Assembly: GCF_004296335.1 (NCBI RefSeq)
Contig: NZ_SGIU01000002.1
Span: 757,882-821,881, forward strand
From: Flagellimonas allohymeniacidonis
GTDB taxonomy: Bacteria > Bacteroidota > Bacteroidia > Flavobacteriales > Flavobacteriaceae
Direction: 5' to 3'
DNA length: 64,000 nt
Shown here: piece after piece, positions 35,628 through 45,168 of the stretch
Numbering within the stretch: position 1 is the first letter of the stretch
How the letters are laid out: every line of letters begins with the position of its first letter
Notes under the pieces: model-generated
Told to the model about the DNA's origin: nothing
Database searches by the model: none
The model's input: only the letters and a program-made list of their open reading frames with translations
Position numbers and translations under genes: made by a program

Positions 35628-37412
35628 ATGCGGAGCAAAACCAAGCGACTTTTGACAAAGTTCCTTAAATGGAGATACAGAAATATCTCCAACAAGACCT
35701 TTGTGCATATCATGAGCTTATTGGTTGGCTTTGCCGCTGGATTGGTGGCCGTGACCCTGAAAAACCTCACCTATCTCATCCAATCTGTTTTAAAGGCTGG
35801 TATCATCTTTTCAGAGAACCAGCTCTATTTCATTTTGCCCATTGTTGGACTGGCCTTGGTGTTTCTTTATGTAAAGTTTGTACATAAAAAGCCACTTCAG
35901 CACGCTGTATCGTCCATAATTTTTTCCTTATCCAAAAAAAGAGGGCTGCTTTCCATCAAAGACATGTACACCCCGCTTATCGCCGCACCCTTGACAGTTG
36001 GTTTTGGTGGATCCGTCGGTTTGTTGGGCCCTGCGGTTCAATCTGGCGCCGCAGTAAGCTCGAATCTCAGCAAGTTGTTCCATATTGATGCAAAAACGCG
36101 TTCCTTGCTAGTGGCTTGTGCCTCCTCAGGAGCTATTGCATCCATTTTTCAATCTCCCATTGCAGCAGTGATTTTTGCCATGGAAGTATTTACCCTGGAT
36201 ATGACCATGTCCTCTCTTCTTCCCTTGTTGTTGGCATCAATTTCAGGGGTTCTTACCTCCTATTTCTTTTTGGGCAATGAGGTTCTCTTTAGTTTTTCAC
36301 TAAGCGAAGGTTTTCAACTTAAAGACACTTTATTTTATATCATTTTGGGATTGGGAACCGCCGTGGCCTCCATCTATTTTACCAAAATGTACTTCCGAAT
36401 TCTACAGTGGTTTAAGCCCTTTAAAAGTCCAAAATACCGACTGCTGATTGGGGGAATAGCCATTGGAATTATGCTATATGCCATTCCCCCATTGTACGGG
36501 GAGGGTTTTGGTTTCATCAACAATTTATTGGATGGTAACCATATTGCGGCACTCGGCAAAACCCCATTTGATGCCTACACCGAGAATATTTGGGTGGTTA
36601 TTGCCCTATTGTTTGGCATAACCCTATTTAAGGCCATCGCCATGACCACGACCTTTGCCGCTGGTGGGGCCGGGGGAGTTTTCATTCCCACCTTGGTCAT
36701 GGGGAGCGCCCTAGGTAATGTAATGGCCAAAATCATTAATAATATCGGACTTGGTTTTCAGGTATCTGAGAGTAATTTTACCCTAATCGGTATGGCTGGG
36801 CTTATAGCAGGGGTTATTCATGCTCCACTCACGGCCATATTCTTGATCGCTGAAATCACAGGTGGTTATCAACTTTTTGTTCCTTTGATGATTACTGCGT
36901 CCATATCCTATTTGGTGACCAAAAATGCCCTCGATTATACTATCTACACTAAGGAATTGGCCAAAATTGGAGCGCTTTTAAGCCATAATAAAGATCAAAT
37001 GGTGCTCAATCTTATGGAAATGGACGATGTCATTGAAAAGAATTTCAAAGCGGTCCATCCCGAAATGTCTCTAGGCGAAATGCTTCACGAATCTGTTTCG
37101 AAATCAAAAAGAAATCTTTTCCCTGTTTTAGACCAAGAAAAGAAGCTCATAGGAATCATAGTTTTGGATGACATCAGGGAATTTATGTTTCAGACGGAGC
37201 TCTATGACACCGTTTTCGTAAAAGACCTAATGCACGCACCCCCAGAGCATATTTTTCAGAATACTGATAACATGAAAGCGGTTATGAAGAAATTTCAAGA
37301 TAGTGGAGCCTGGAATCTGCCCGTAATTAAAGACGGAAAATATGTAGGTTTCATTTCCAAATCAAAACTTTTGACGGCCTATCGCAGAAAACTCATTAAC
37401 TTCTCTCCATGA
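35628..37412 (+). CDS. ClC-family chloride channel/antiporter with C-terminal CBS domains
   Basis: A 594-residue membrane protein of the ClC family, with about 18 helices followed by a CBS pair (residues about 470-590: KNLFPVLDQEKKLIGIIVL and AWNLPVIKDGKYVGFISKS). Selectivity motifs are GFGGSVGLLGPAVQSG (residues 125-140) and GGAGGVFIPTLVMG, the GxFxP loop. In the first, Leu133 stands where most ClC exchangers have the gating Glu of GxxGxEGP. This suggests a channel-like or uncoupled protein. The gene overlaps the next small membrane-protein gene by 4 bases (ATGA), and the CBS part may sense nucleotides. Confidence 0.9.
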   Translation: MRSKTKRLLTKFLKWRYRNISNKTFVHIMSLLVGFAAGLVAVTLKNLTYLIQSVLKAGIIFSENQLYFILPIVGLALVFLYVKFVHKKPLQHAVSSIIFSLSKKRGLLSIKDMYTPLIAAPLTVGFGGSVGLLGPAVQSGAAVSSNLSKLFHIDAKTRSLLVACASSGAIASIFQSPIAAVIFAMEVFTLDMTMSSLLPLLLASISGVLTSYFFLGNEVLFSFSLSEGFQLKDTLFYIILGLGTAVASIYFTKMYFRILQWFKPFKSPKYRLLIGGIAIGIMLYAIPPLYGEGFGFINNLLDGNHIAALGKTPFDAYTENIWVVIALLFGITLFKAIAMTTTFAAGGAGGVFIPTLVMGSALGNVMAKIINNIGLGFQVSESNFTLIGMAGLIAGVIHAPLTAIFLIAEITGGYQLFVPLMITASISYLVTKNALDYTIYTKELAKIGALLSHNKDQMVLNLMEMDDVIEKNFKAVHPEMSLGEMLHESVSKSKRNLFPVLDQEKKLIGIIVLDDIREFMFQTELYDTVFVKDLMHAPPEHIFQNTDNMKAVMKKFQDSGAWNLPVIKDGKYVGFISKSKLLTAYRRKLINFSP

Positions 37413-37672
37413 AATTGAAGTTCAAACATCTTGTTGTATTTGTTGTATTGGCTTCCTTTGCCTCCATCATCTATGGATTCACCATTAAAGATGAAACCCC
37501 TAGTGCGGCCCATAAATTTATAGGTTTTGGCACCATTGGACTCTTTTTGGTGGCGATGCCCCTTTTTCTTGTCAAAGAAAGTAGAGGAAAAAAAATGAAA
37601 GATTATATGTTGACCCACGAGAACATTAAAAAAATGCAGGAAAGGGAGTCCAAAAAGAAGGATGAGCAGTAA
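37409..37672 (+). CDS. Small membrane protein (87 aa) coupled to the ClC gene
   Basis: An 87-residue protein starting within the last 4 bases of the ClC gene (ATGA overlap). Two membrane helices (about residues 8-24 and 36-56, HKFIGFGTIGLFLVAMPLFLV) are followed by a highly charged tail (KMQERESKKKDEQ). No known domain. The overlap indicates translational coupling with the chloride channel, so it could be a partner or an accessory membrane subunit; this is inferred from position only. Confidence 0.75.
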   Translation: MKLKFKHLVVFVVLASFASIIYGFTIKDETPSAAHKFIGFGTIGLFLVAMPLFLVKESRGKKMKDYMLTHENIKKMQERESKKKDEQ

Positions 37673-37753
37673 TTTTCCAAAGATTTAAAATAGAATCGTT
37701 AAAAGTCAAAACAGAAAAATTTAACTTAGCAATTCAATACATATTTTTTTTTA

Positions 37754-37948
37754 ATGACTGGTACAGTAAAATTCTTTAATGAATCCAAAGGTTTTGGATT
37801 TATTACGAACGACGAAACAGGTAGAGACATCTTTGTTCATGTCACAGCACTGAACGGAGTAGAGCTCAAAGATGGAGACAAGGTAGAATATTCAGAAGAA
37901 GAAGGAAGAAAAGGTGTGGTTGCCGCACAAGTGCAGGTAATCGGATAA
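37754..37948 (+). CDS. Cold-shock family nucleic-acid-binding protein
   Basis: A 64-residue CspA-type protein. It has the RNP1 motif in SKGFGFITND and RNP2 in DIFVHVTAL, and the GTVKFFNESKGFGF start typical of the family. It binds single-stranded RNA or DNA and melts RNA structure. The 81-base leader after the preceding gene is AT-rich and could be the usual structured csp leader, although I see no strong hairpin in it. The gene ends with the terminator at 37974-38002. Confidence 0.95.
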   Translation: MTGTVKFFNESKGFGFITNDETGRDIFVHVTALNGVELKDGDKVEYSEEEGRKGVVAAQVQVIG

Positions 37949-37973
37949 CAATATTTTATTTTGAATTGAATTT

Positions 37974-38002
37974 AAAAACCCCGACTTAAGTTGGGGTTTT
38001 TT
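37974..38002. terminator. Bidirectional intrinsic terminator after the cold-shock gene
   Basis: AAAACCCC at the left pairs with GGGGTTTT at the right around the palindrome ACTTAAGT with one G-T wobble. A five-base A run on the left and six T on the right let it work in both directions. It also serves the minus-strand deaminase gene, whose stop lies 19 bases away. Confidence 0.88.
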
Positions 38003-38020
38003 GTTCTTGGTGCTGTCTAA

Positions 38021-38479
38021 TTAATTCAAGTTCCTTCGTTGTATGAAAAACCGCTTGAGCATTTCTGAAGCCTCATTTTCAAGCACTCCCCCATGTATTT
38101 CGGTTTTGGGATGAAGCTGGGTCCCCATCACATTAAAACCACGTTCTAAATCCGCTGCGCCATAGACCACTCTCGAAATTTGGCTCCAATACAGTGCACC
38201 GGCACACATTTGGCAAGGTTCCAAGGTTACATAAAGGGTACAGCCATGCAAGTATTTTCCCCCTAAAAAATTAGAGGCCGCCGTTATGGCCTGCATCTCG
38301 GCATGGGCTGTAACGTCCATTAATCGCTCCGTTAAATTATGCGCCCTGCCAATAATCCGGTTTTTGACAACCACAACAGCGCCCACAGGGACTTCCCCAC
38401 TTTCGAAAGCGAGTTCTGCTTCTTGAAGCGCTTTTTTCATAAAATAGGTATCGTCGAAAGGATTCTCCAAAACTGCCAA
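38021..38479 (-). CDS. tadA: Nucleoside deaminase, tRNA adenosine deaminase (TadA) type
   Basis: A 152-residue zinc deaminase. The zinc site is THAEMQAI (here VTAHAEMQAI, the His and the catalytic Glu) together with LEPCQMCAGA, where the two Cys are spaced PCxxC. This matches TadA, which turns A34 of tRNA-Arg into inosine, although guanine or cytosine deaminases look alike. The N-terminus (FDDTYFMKKALQEAELAFE) and the central VPVGAVVVVKNRIIGRAHN also fit. The MAV start at 38479 is the longest and leaves the domain whole. The gene is divergent from dxs. Confidence 0.85.
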   Translation of the reverse strand: MAVLENPFDDTYFMKKALQEAELAFESGEVPVGAVVVVKNRIIGRAHNLTERLMDVTAHAEMQAITAASNFLGGKYLHGCTLYVTLEPCQMCAGALYWSQISRVVYGAADLERGFNVMGTQLHPKTEIHGGVLENEASEMLKRFFIQRRNLN

Positions 38480-38532
38480 TGCTATTTTTTCTGGGAGCTA
38501 ATCTAAAACAAAACATTTTTATATAGAATAGG

Positions 38533-38540
38533 TATTTTTG
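38533..38540 (+). promoter_or_regulatory. Candidate -7 promoter element of dxs
   Basis: TATTTTTG matches TAnnTTTG and lies 12 bases before the TTG at 38553. It overlaps the alternative TTG start at 38538, which makes that upstream start unlikely if the element is used. No clear TTG -33 element is visible upstream. Confidence 0.4.
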
Positions 38541-38552
38541 TTCTTTAACCCA

Positions 38553-40319
38553 TTGGAAAAGCTGTTACCACATATAAACTCCCCAAAAGACCTCAAAAAG
38601 CTGAGCAAAGAACAGCTTCCGCAACTTGCTCAGGAGTTAAGGGATTTCATTATTCACATCGTAGCAACAAAGGAGGGCCATTTAGGAGCAAGTCTGGGAG
38701 TGGTGGAGCTGACCATAGCCCTGCACTACGTTTTTGACACCCCGAACGACAAACTTATCTGGGATGTAGGACATCAGGCCTATGGCCACAAAATACTCAC
38801 TGGGAGAAAAGAAATATTCGATACGAACCGTCAGCTTGGCGGCATAAGCGGTTTTCCCAAAAGAAGCGAAAGCGAATACGACGACTTTGGTACGGGTCAT
38901 AGTTCAACGGCTATTTCGGCCATATTGGGTATGGCTCTTGCATCCAAACTTCAAGGAGAAACCTCAAAACAGCATGTGGCCGTGGTGGGAGATGCATCCA
39001 TTGCCTGCGGAATGGCTTTTGAAGGTTTGAATCATTTAGGCGTTACCGATGTCAATGCATTGATTGTGCTTAACGACAATGCCATTGGTATCGACCCCAG
39101 CGTGGGGGCCTTAAAAAAATACCTGACCAACGTTAAAAAAGGTGCGGCCAAAGATGAAAACATTTTTGAATGCTTGAATCTGAACTATTCCGGGCCTATT
39201 GACGGTCATAATCTCAATGCACTTATTTTAGAGCTTCAACGCTTGAAAAGCGTTGCGGGACCAAAACTTCTCCATATCATAACCAAAAAAGGAAAAGGAC
39301 TCCAACAGGCAGAGGAAAATCAAGTGGTGTATCATGCCCCTGGAAAGTTCGACGCCTCTACCGGTGAACGATTGAAAAAAAATGACAACGGCATCCCTCC
39401 CAAGTACCAGGATGTTTTTGGTCATACCTTGGTAGAGCTAGCAAGTCAAAATGAAAAAATCGTTGGAATTACTCCGGCCATGCCCACGGGCAGCTCCCTA
39501 AAGTTTATGATGGAGAAAATACCGGAAAGGGCATTTGATGTGGGCATTGCCGAACAACACGCCGTTACCTTGGCGGCAGGAATGGCCACCCAAGGGCTTG
39601 TGCCATTTTGCAACATATACTCTACTTTTTTGCAAAGGGCCTACGATCAGGTCATACATGATGTGGCTCTTCAGAACCTGCCGGTAGTTTTCTGTCTTGA
39701 TCGGGCTGGACTTGTGGGGCAGGATGGGCCAACCCACCATGGGGTTTTCGACTTCGCCTATTTGCGATGCATTCCTAACCTGACCATATTTGCCCCGATG
39801 AATGAGACGGAGCTAAGAAATATGATGTACACTGCGCAAAAGGGCTTGGAAAGCCCCATTGCCATTCGTTATCCACGAGGTCGAGGAGTCATGTTAAACT
39901 GGCAAGCGCCGTTTAAAACTATTGAAATTGGAAGAGCGAAGTGCTTGCAAGAAGGAAGCAAATTGGCCATTTTGTCCATTGGACATATTGGAAACACCGT
40001 CTCCAGAGTTCTTAAGGAATTGAATCAACCTAGGAGTGTGGGGCATTACGATATGCGTTTTGTAAAGCCTTTGGATAAGAAATTATTGCGGCAAATCTTT
40101 AAAAAGTACGATAGCATTCTGACTATTGAGGATGGATGTAAAAAAGGCGGTTTTGGTACGGCGATATTGGAATTTGCTAATGAAGAAAAAGTGTCCCTTC
40201 CTATCGCTATTTTCGGAATTCCAGATAATTTTGTTGAGCATGGTACCGTGAAGGAAACCCATTTAATGGCCGGAATTGATAGCACCTCACTGAAAACCTA
40301 CATAAATTCAATGCTGTGA
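38553..40319 (+). CDS. dxs: 1-deoxy-D-xylulose-5-phosphate synthase
   Basis: A 588-residue thiamine-diphosphate enzyme, the first step of the MEP route to isopentenyl diphosphate, feeding the carotenoid and quinone genes of this region. The TPP-binding segment is GDASIACGMAFEGLNHLG ending LNDNAIGI. The central part has GISGFPKRSESEYD with the active-site His in GTGHSSTA, and the transketolase pyrimidine part has RAFDVGIAEQHAVTLAAGMA and LDRAGLVGQDGPTHHG. The start is set at TTG 38553 (MEKLLPHINSP); TTG 38538 would overlap a promoter-like element. The downstream DUF3078 gene begins inside the stop codon (TGATG). Confidence 0.95.
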   Translation: MEKLLPHINSPKDLKKLSKEQLPQLAQELRDFIIHIVATKEGHLGASLGVVELTIALHYVFDTPNDKLIWDVGHQAYGHKILTGRKEIFDTNRQLGGISGFPKRSESEYDDFGTGHSSTAISAILGMALASKLQGETSKQHVAVVGDASIACGMAFEGLNHLGVTDVNALIVLNDNAIGIDPSVGALKKYLTNVKKGAAKDENIFECLNLNYSGPIDGHNLNALILELQRLKSVAGPKLLHIITKKGKGLQQAEENQVVYHAPGKFDASTGERLKKNDNGIPPKYQDVFGHTLVELASQNEKIVGITPAMPTGSSLKFMMEKIPERAFDVGIAEQHAVTLAAGMATQGLVPFCNIYSTFLQRAYDQVIHDVALQNLPVVFCLDRAGLVGQDGPTHHGVFDFAYLRCIPNLTIFAPMNETELRNMMYTAQKGLESPIAIRYPRGRGVMLNWQAPFKTIEIGRAKCLQEGSKLAILSIGHIGNTVSRVLKELNQPRSVGHYDMRFVKPLDKKLLRQIFKKYDSILTIEDGCKKGGFGTAILEFANEEKVSLPIAIFGIPDNFVEHGTVKETHLMAGIDSTSLKTYINSML

Positions 40320-41377
40320 TGCGTTTACAACTTTCAATTGTTGTATTTATTTGTTCCCTTGTATCATTGACTGCTCAAGTAAACACCTTGAGGGTTTTTG
40401 AAAGGGATAGTACCGAACCCGGTTTTCAAGCGGTTCGCATCAAAGATGTAAAACTTCTCTATGTTCCCCGAAGTGCAAAATTGACCAATTCCAGGACCCT
40501 ACTGAACCGCACCAAACCCTTATTAAAAAAATACAAGCGTTTTGTTGCCCAATCTTTCTGGACCAAAACCCATGAGTTTGGTTTGAACATCAATGAAGTT
40601 GCTTTTGTGAATTGGAATGCCGGGGGTGACAATTCGGTTTCAGCCTTGGCCAATATGAGATTTGAACGCAATTATAAGTTCAGGTATTTGAACTGGGACA
40701 ACGAACTTAGGCTGAGATACGGACTCAACGCACAAGAGGGAAGAGCTTTGCGAAAAACAGATGATCAAATACGCCTTACCTCCACCTTTGGCTTCAGAAA
40801 AGATACCATCACCAATTGGTATTACTCGGTAAAAATGAATTTCAATACCCAGTTTTCCAATGGTTTCAAATATCCTGACAGATCCAATCCAATATCCCGA
40901 TTTATGTCCCCGGGCTATCTTTTTTTAGGTGCGGGAACCTCATACATATTGACAGAAGATAAGTTCAATCTGTACATCTCACCCATCACTATGAAAGCCA
41001 CTTTTGTACTCGATGAGGCCCTCTCTAATCAAGGAGCTTTTGGAGTGGAAGAAGGTGAACAGGTTTTTATGGAGCTTGGTTTTTTGGTGACCCATACTTG
41101 GGAAAAAGAGGTAATCAAAAATGTGCTGATGAATCACCGAATAAGCCTTTACACTGACTATCTGAGGAGTTTCGGAAACATAGATGTCGATTGGGAGGTC
41201 AACTTTAATTTAAAGGTAAACAAGTATATCAATGCCAATATTGGCACTCACCTCATCTTCGATGATGATATTAAATTCGACGAGGAAATTGCCGAGGACG
41301 GCACGGTCATCAATCCCGGTGAGCCAAGAATTCAATTTAAACAGTTGTTGGGAATTGGGATGACCTATTCCTTCTAG
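40319..41377 (+). CDS. Secreted DUF3078 protein
   Basis: A 352-residue exported protein. Its ATG at 40319 shares the A of the dxs TGA, and an in-frame GTG at 40316 would only add one residue. The signal peptide (MRLQLSIVVFICSLVSLTAQ) is followed by beta-strand-rich sequence with DUF3078 features (FGLNINEVAFVNWNAGGDNS, LRYGLNAQEGRALRKTDDQIRL, LFLGAGTSYIL), and the C-terminus ends in an aromatic residue (MTYSF) like outer-membrane barrels. It is a likely outer-membrane protein of unknown function. The end is convergent with the dGTPase-like gene, whose stop codon shares bases with this one. Confidence 0.85.
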   Translation: MRLQLSIVVFICSLVSLTAQVNTLRVFERDSTEPGFQAVRIKDVKLLYVPRSAKLTNSRTLLNRTKPLLKKYKRFVAQSFWTKTHEFGLNINEVAFVNWNAGGDNSVSALANMRFERNYKFRYLNWDNELRLRYGLNAQEGRALRKTDDQIRLTSTFGFRKDTITNWYYSVKMNFNTQFSNGFKYPDRSNPISRFMSPGYLFLGAGTSYILTEDKFNLYISPITMKATFVLDEALSNQGAFGVEEGEQVFMELGFLVTHTWEKEVIKNVLMNHRISLYTDYLRSFGNIDVDWEVNFNLKVNKYINANIGTHLIFDDDIKFDEEIAEDGTVINPGEPRIQFKQLLGIGMTYSF

Positions 41378-42732
41378 ATCTGCCTTCCCGCTATCTTATT
41401 GTGCAAATGAACCGCTGCACTATCAGAAAGGCTGGCGACAAAACAGCTTAGGTTCAAAAAGGTTTTATAAAGCGATTTTTCGCTGTTTTGAAAACTTTCA
41501 GGTAGGCTTTTGATTAGTAAGGCGTCATAGTTTGAAGCCGTTCCTTTCATCTTGTGTACCAAAGCCTGGGAATAAATTTCCAAAAGATCATTTATAATTT
41601 TATAGCCGGCTAACTCTTTATCCAAAACTTCGGCGGATTGGTAGATTTTTTTAATGCTTAGCTGGATGATGTCATCGATTTGTGCCTTGTAATTTCCTTT
41701 ATCCAATAAAGAGGTCGCAAAAGTTCCGTCCAGAATTTCTTTTTCATACTGTTTAAAGACGGACACGGCGTCTGAAATAAGCGTGCTTATCGCCAAGGCC
41801 CGTAAATAGCTCAATCGGTCACTTGAATTGGTCAGGGTATTATACTTTTTGGTGCTAATCTTATCCTTGACAAGCTTGATCAAATACTCCAAGGCATAAT
41901 CTTCCGGAATCAGTCCTAAGTTGATACCATCCTCAAAATCAATAATGGTGTAGCAAATATCATCTGCAGCTTCAACCAAATAGGTCAACGGATGTCTGAA
42001 AAAACCTATTTCGGGATTGTTCGGATTACTGGCAAGTCCCAATTCAGTGACAACATCCAGAAATGAATCCTTGTCCGACTGGAAAAAACCAAATTTCTTA
42101 TCCACTATGTGTTTAGAAGGCTTTTTGGGAAGCGAGCCTTTCGGGTATTTCATAAAAGCCCCCAAGGTGGCGTAACTTAAACGCAGACCTCCAGAAACCC
42201 CCTCCCTCGATTCCGTCAGTAATTTGAAACCATTGGCATTACCTTCGAAATCGACTAAATCTTGAAACTCTTCATCCGTAAGTTGTTCTCGATATTTTGC
42301 TCCACTGCCGCGTTCAAAATAACTACCGATGGCCTTCTCGCCACTATGGCCAAAAGGAGGATTTCCAATATCATGGGCCAGGGCCGCCGCGGCCACAATA
42401 GCTCCGAAATCATTGAAATGATAACCATGGACATCCTTGAGATGAGGGTGTTTTTCTAGAATCCCTTTACCTGCAACTCTTCCAAGGCTTCTGCCCACTA
42501 CGGAAACTTCAAGGCTATGCGTCAATCGCGTGTGTACAAACTCTTTTTTGGCCCCAACGCTGATGGGCATGGGAACTACTTGGGTTTTATCTTGAAGACT
42601 TCTAAACGGTGAGGAAAAAATAACCCGGTCGTAATCCACTTCGAAACCCAATCGTGTTTCGTCCTGTTCCTTTCTTAGTCTCTTATAGGTATCTCCATGT
42701 CGTTTCAATGAGAGTAAACGCTCCCATTCCAT
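41374..42732 (-). CDS. dgt: Deoxyguanosinetriphosphate triphosphohydrolase-like protein
   Basis: A 452-residue HD-domain dNTPase that cuts dGTP (or other dNTPs) to nucleoside and triphosphate. The metal site is seen as RLTHSLEVS (first His), AALAHDIGNPPFGHSGE (HD pair) and, near residue 260, LVEAADDICYTIIDFEDG with a further acidic ligand. The N-terminus (YDRVIFSSPFRSLQDKTQVVP) is also family typical. Substrate preference and any allosteric control cannot be told from sequence. The gene is single on the minus strand, convergent with the DUF3078 gene and divergent from the phosphate transporter gene. Confidence 0.9.
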   Translation of the reverse strand: MEWERLLSLKRHGDTYKRLRKEQDETRLGFEVDYDRVIFSSPFRSLQDKTQVVPMPISVGAKKEFVHTRLTHSLEVSVVGRSLGRVAGKGILEKHPHLKDVHGYHFNDFGAIVAAAALAHDIGNPPFGHSGEKAIGSYFERGSGAKYREQLTDEEFQDLVDFEGNANGFKLLTESREGVSGGLRLSYATLGAFMKYPKGSLPKKPSKHIVDKKFGFFQSDKDSFLDVVTELGLASNPNNPEIGFFRHPLTYLVEAADDICYTIIDFEDGINLGLIPEDYALEYLIKLVKDKISTKKYNTLTNSSDRLSYLRALAISTLISDAVSVFKQYEKEILDGTFATSLLDKGNYKAQIDDIIQLSIKKIYQSAEVLDKELAGYKIINDLLEIYSQALVHKMKGTASNYDALLIKSLPESFQNSEKSLYKTFLNLSCFVASLSDSAAVHLHNKIAGRQI

Positions 42733-42882
42733 AGGCTAGCTTGTTTTCCGCTAAGATATGTCAAATGCCAAATCTTCGCTTTAATCTTTCAAAAGAAATG
42801 GGCCAAGAGCACTATATTTCGTAACATTTTATTAACCTTGATGCAAATTTATAATGGCATTTTTGCCATATTTTAATTTTGA

Positions 42883-45168
42883 ATGGGCGAGAACATCTAC
42901 ATTTTCATGGTTGTTGCACTGGGTATCTTGGCAATAACCGATTTAGTGGTTGGCGTAAGTAATGATGCGGTTAATTTTTTAAATTCTGCCATTGGTTCTA
43001 AAGCCATATCGTTCCGTACCATAATGATTGTAGCCAGTGTTGGAATCGCTTTTGGTGCCATTTCTTCGAGTGGTATGATGGAAGTTGCCCGGAAAGGAAT
43101 TTTCAATCCCGGCGAATTTGTTTTCGCAGAGATCATGTTCATTTTTATGGCGGTCATGATCACGGATATCCTGCTGTTGGATTTCTTCAATACTTTGGGA
43201 ATGCCAACCTCCACAACAGTATCAATCGTGTTTGAACTTCTTGGAGCTTCGGTGGCCATTTCACTGGTAAAAATCTACAATACCGATGGTGGCTTTTCCG
43301 ATTTGGGTGCTTACATCAATACCGATAAAGCCGGCCAAATTATTTTTGGCATCTTGCTCTCTGTCTTCATTGCCTTTACGATAGGGGCCATAGTTCAATA
43401 TGTATCGCGACTGTTAATTTCATTCGATTATAAAAGTAAATCCAAGTGGGTTGAATCCATTTTTGGTGGGATTGCCACAACGGCCATTGTATATTTCATT
43501 TTGGTCAAAGGTCTTAAAAGTACTGACTTGTTCAATGGAACCCTTACCGAGTTTGTGGCGACCCAAACCGAGCTGTTCACGCTGTTAAATTTTGTTTTTT
43601 GGACCCTGTTTTCTTGGATACTGGCCAACTTCTTCAACCGTAATATTTATCGATTGGTCATTGCATTTGGCACGTTCGCCCTGGCCATGGCTTTCGCCGG
43701 AAACGACTTGGTGAATTTTATTGGTGTACCAATTGCTGCCTTGCAGTCTTTTCAAGATTGGCAGGCTTCTGGTATAGCACCATCTGATTTTGATATGAGC
43801 GGATTATCAGCTGCTGTGCGCACTCCAACCCTTCTTCTCTTATTTTCTGGTGGTATTATGGTCATAACACTTTGGTTCTCATCCAAAGCAAAGAGTGTGG
43901 TCAAAACTAGTGTAGATTTATCACGACAAGATGAGGGTGAAGAACGTTTTCAACCCAATTATCTTTCCAGGCAAATTGTGAAATTTAGCATTGTGGCCTT
44001 CGAAAATTTGTCAAAGGTCATTCCACCATCCATCAAAAGAAGTGCCGATAAACAGTTTACCGTTCCCTATGTATACGTTCCCAAAAGCAAAGTGCAAGAT
44101 ATGCCTGCTTTTGATATGGTGCGAGCCTCGGTAAACCTTATGGTAGCCAGCGTATTGATTTCTATAGCCACCTCTATGAAATTACCACTGTCCACCACCT
44201 ATGTTACTTTCATGGTGGCGATGGGAACTTCCTTGGCCGATAGGGCATGGGGTGCTGAAAGTGCCGTCTACCGTGTAGCTGGGGTATTGAATGTTATTGG
44301 CGGGTGGTTCTTTACTGCGTTCTGCGCGTTTACCGCGGCCGCCATCATTGCTTACTTGTTGCATCTTGGTAAGTTCATAGCGCTTCTGTTACTTTTGGTA
44401 GCCGCTGCCACAATTTTATTGCGTAACTACATGTCCCACAACAAAAAGAGCAAGGTTATAAAAGCAGAAGACAGTCTTAGAAGGGCAGAAAGCAGCTCCA
44501 TTCAAGGGGTCATCGAGGAAAGCGCGGACAACATCGGAAATATGATCAAAAGAAGCAATCGTATTTATACGAACTCCGTCAACGGTTTGGCCCGACATGA
44601 TATTGAAATGCTCAAAAAGAACCGTAAGGGGGTTGGAAAAATGTCCAGTGAAATTGAAGATTTAAAAAATAACGTCTTCTATTTTATTAAAAACTTGGAC
44701 GAGTCGAGTGTTGGAGGGGCCAGTAATTTTTACATCAATCTTCTTGGGCTTTTGCAAGACATTTCCCAGTCCTTGGAATATATTTCCACTTTGGCCCACA
44801 AGCATGTTCACAACAATCACAAAAAACTGAAGTATACCCAAATCAAAGAGTTGAAAGAACTGGATATCACTTTGGATGATTTGTTTAGCAATACCCAAAA
44901 CATATTCCAAACCAGAAATTTTGAAAGGATAGAGTCGATTTTGACCCAAAGGGACAATCTCTTTACCATGGTCTCAGATAAGATTGAAAAGCAAGTAGCA
45001 CGCACCCGAACAGAGGAATCAAGTCCAAAAAACACAACCCTCTATTTTTCGTTGCTTACGGAAAGTAAGGATTTGATAAAATCCACTTTGAAGCTTTTGG
45101 AGCTCTATTATACCGAACATGATAGCACCATTGAGCCGGCAAAAATTGAAAAACATGCACAGGAATAA
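42883..45168 (+). CDS. PiT-family inorganic phosphate transporter with PhoU-like tail
   Basis: A 761-residue transporter, much longer than typical PitA (about 500). Two phosphate-transporter signatures are visible: VGVSNDAVNFLNSAIGSKA (residues about 24-42) and MAFAGNDLVNFIGVPIAA (about 268-285). The membrane part continues to about residue 520. The last 230 residues are helical and charged (SIQGVIEESADNIGNMIKRS, EMLKKNRKGVGKMSSEIED, FERIESILTQRDNLFTMVS), like a PhoU-like regulatory domain fused to the carrier. The next gene overlaps its end by 14 bases. Confidence 0.88.
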   Translation: MGENIYIFMVVALGILAITDLVVGVSNDAVNFLNSAIGSKAISFRTIMIVASVGIAFGAISSSGMMEVARKGIFNPGEFVFAEIMFIFMAVMITDILLLDFFNTLGMPTSTTVSIVFELLGASVAISLVKIYNTDGGFSDLGAYINTDKAGQIIFGILLSVFIAFTIGAIVQYVSRLLISFDYKSKSKWVESIFGGIATTAIVYFILVKGLKSTDLFNGTLTEFVATQTELFTLLNFVFWTLFSWILANFFNRNIYRLVIAFGTFALAMAFAGNDLVNFIGVPIAALQSFQDWQASGIAPSDFDMSGLSAAVRTPTLLLLFSGGIMVITLWFSSKAKSVVKTSVDLSRQDEGEERFQPNYLSRQIVKFSIVAFENLSKVIPPSIKRSADKQFTVPYVYVPKSKVQDMPAFDMVRASVNLMVASVLISIATSMKLPLSTTYVTFMVAMGTSLADRAWGAESAVYRVAGVLNVIGGWFFTAFCAFTAAAIIAYLLHLGKFIALLLLLVAAATILLRNYMSHNKKSKVIKAEDSLRRAESSSIQGVIEESADNIGNMIKRSNRIYTNSVNGLARHDIEMLKKNRKGVGKMSSEIEDLKNNVFYFIKNLDESSVGGASNFYINLLGLLQDISQSLEYISTLAHKHVHNNHKKLKYTQIKELKELDITLDDLFSNTQNIFQTRNFERIESILTQRDNLFTMVSDKIEKQVARTRTEESSPKNTTLYFSLLTESKDLIKSTLKLLELYYTEHDSTIEPAKIEKHAQE

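Noticed and set aside
42874-42881. TAATTTTG match to the -7 consensus just before the phosphate transporter start
   Set aside because: It ends one base before the start codon, so transcription would begin inside the gene.
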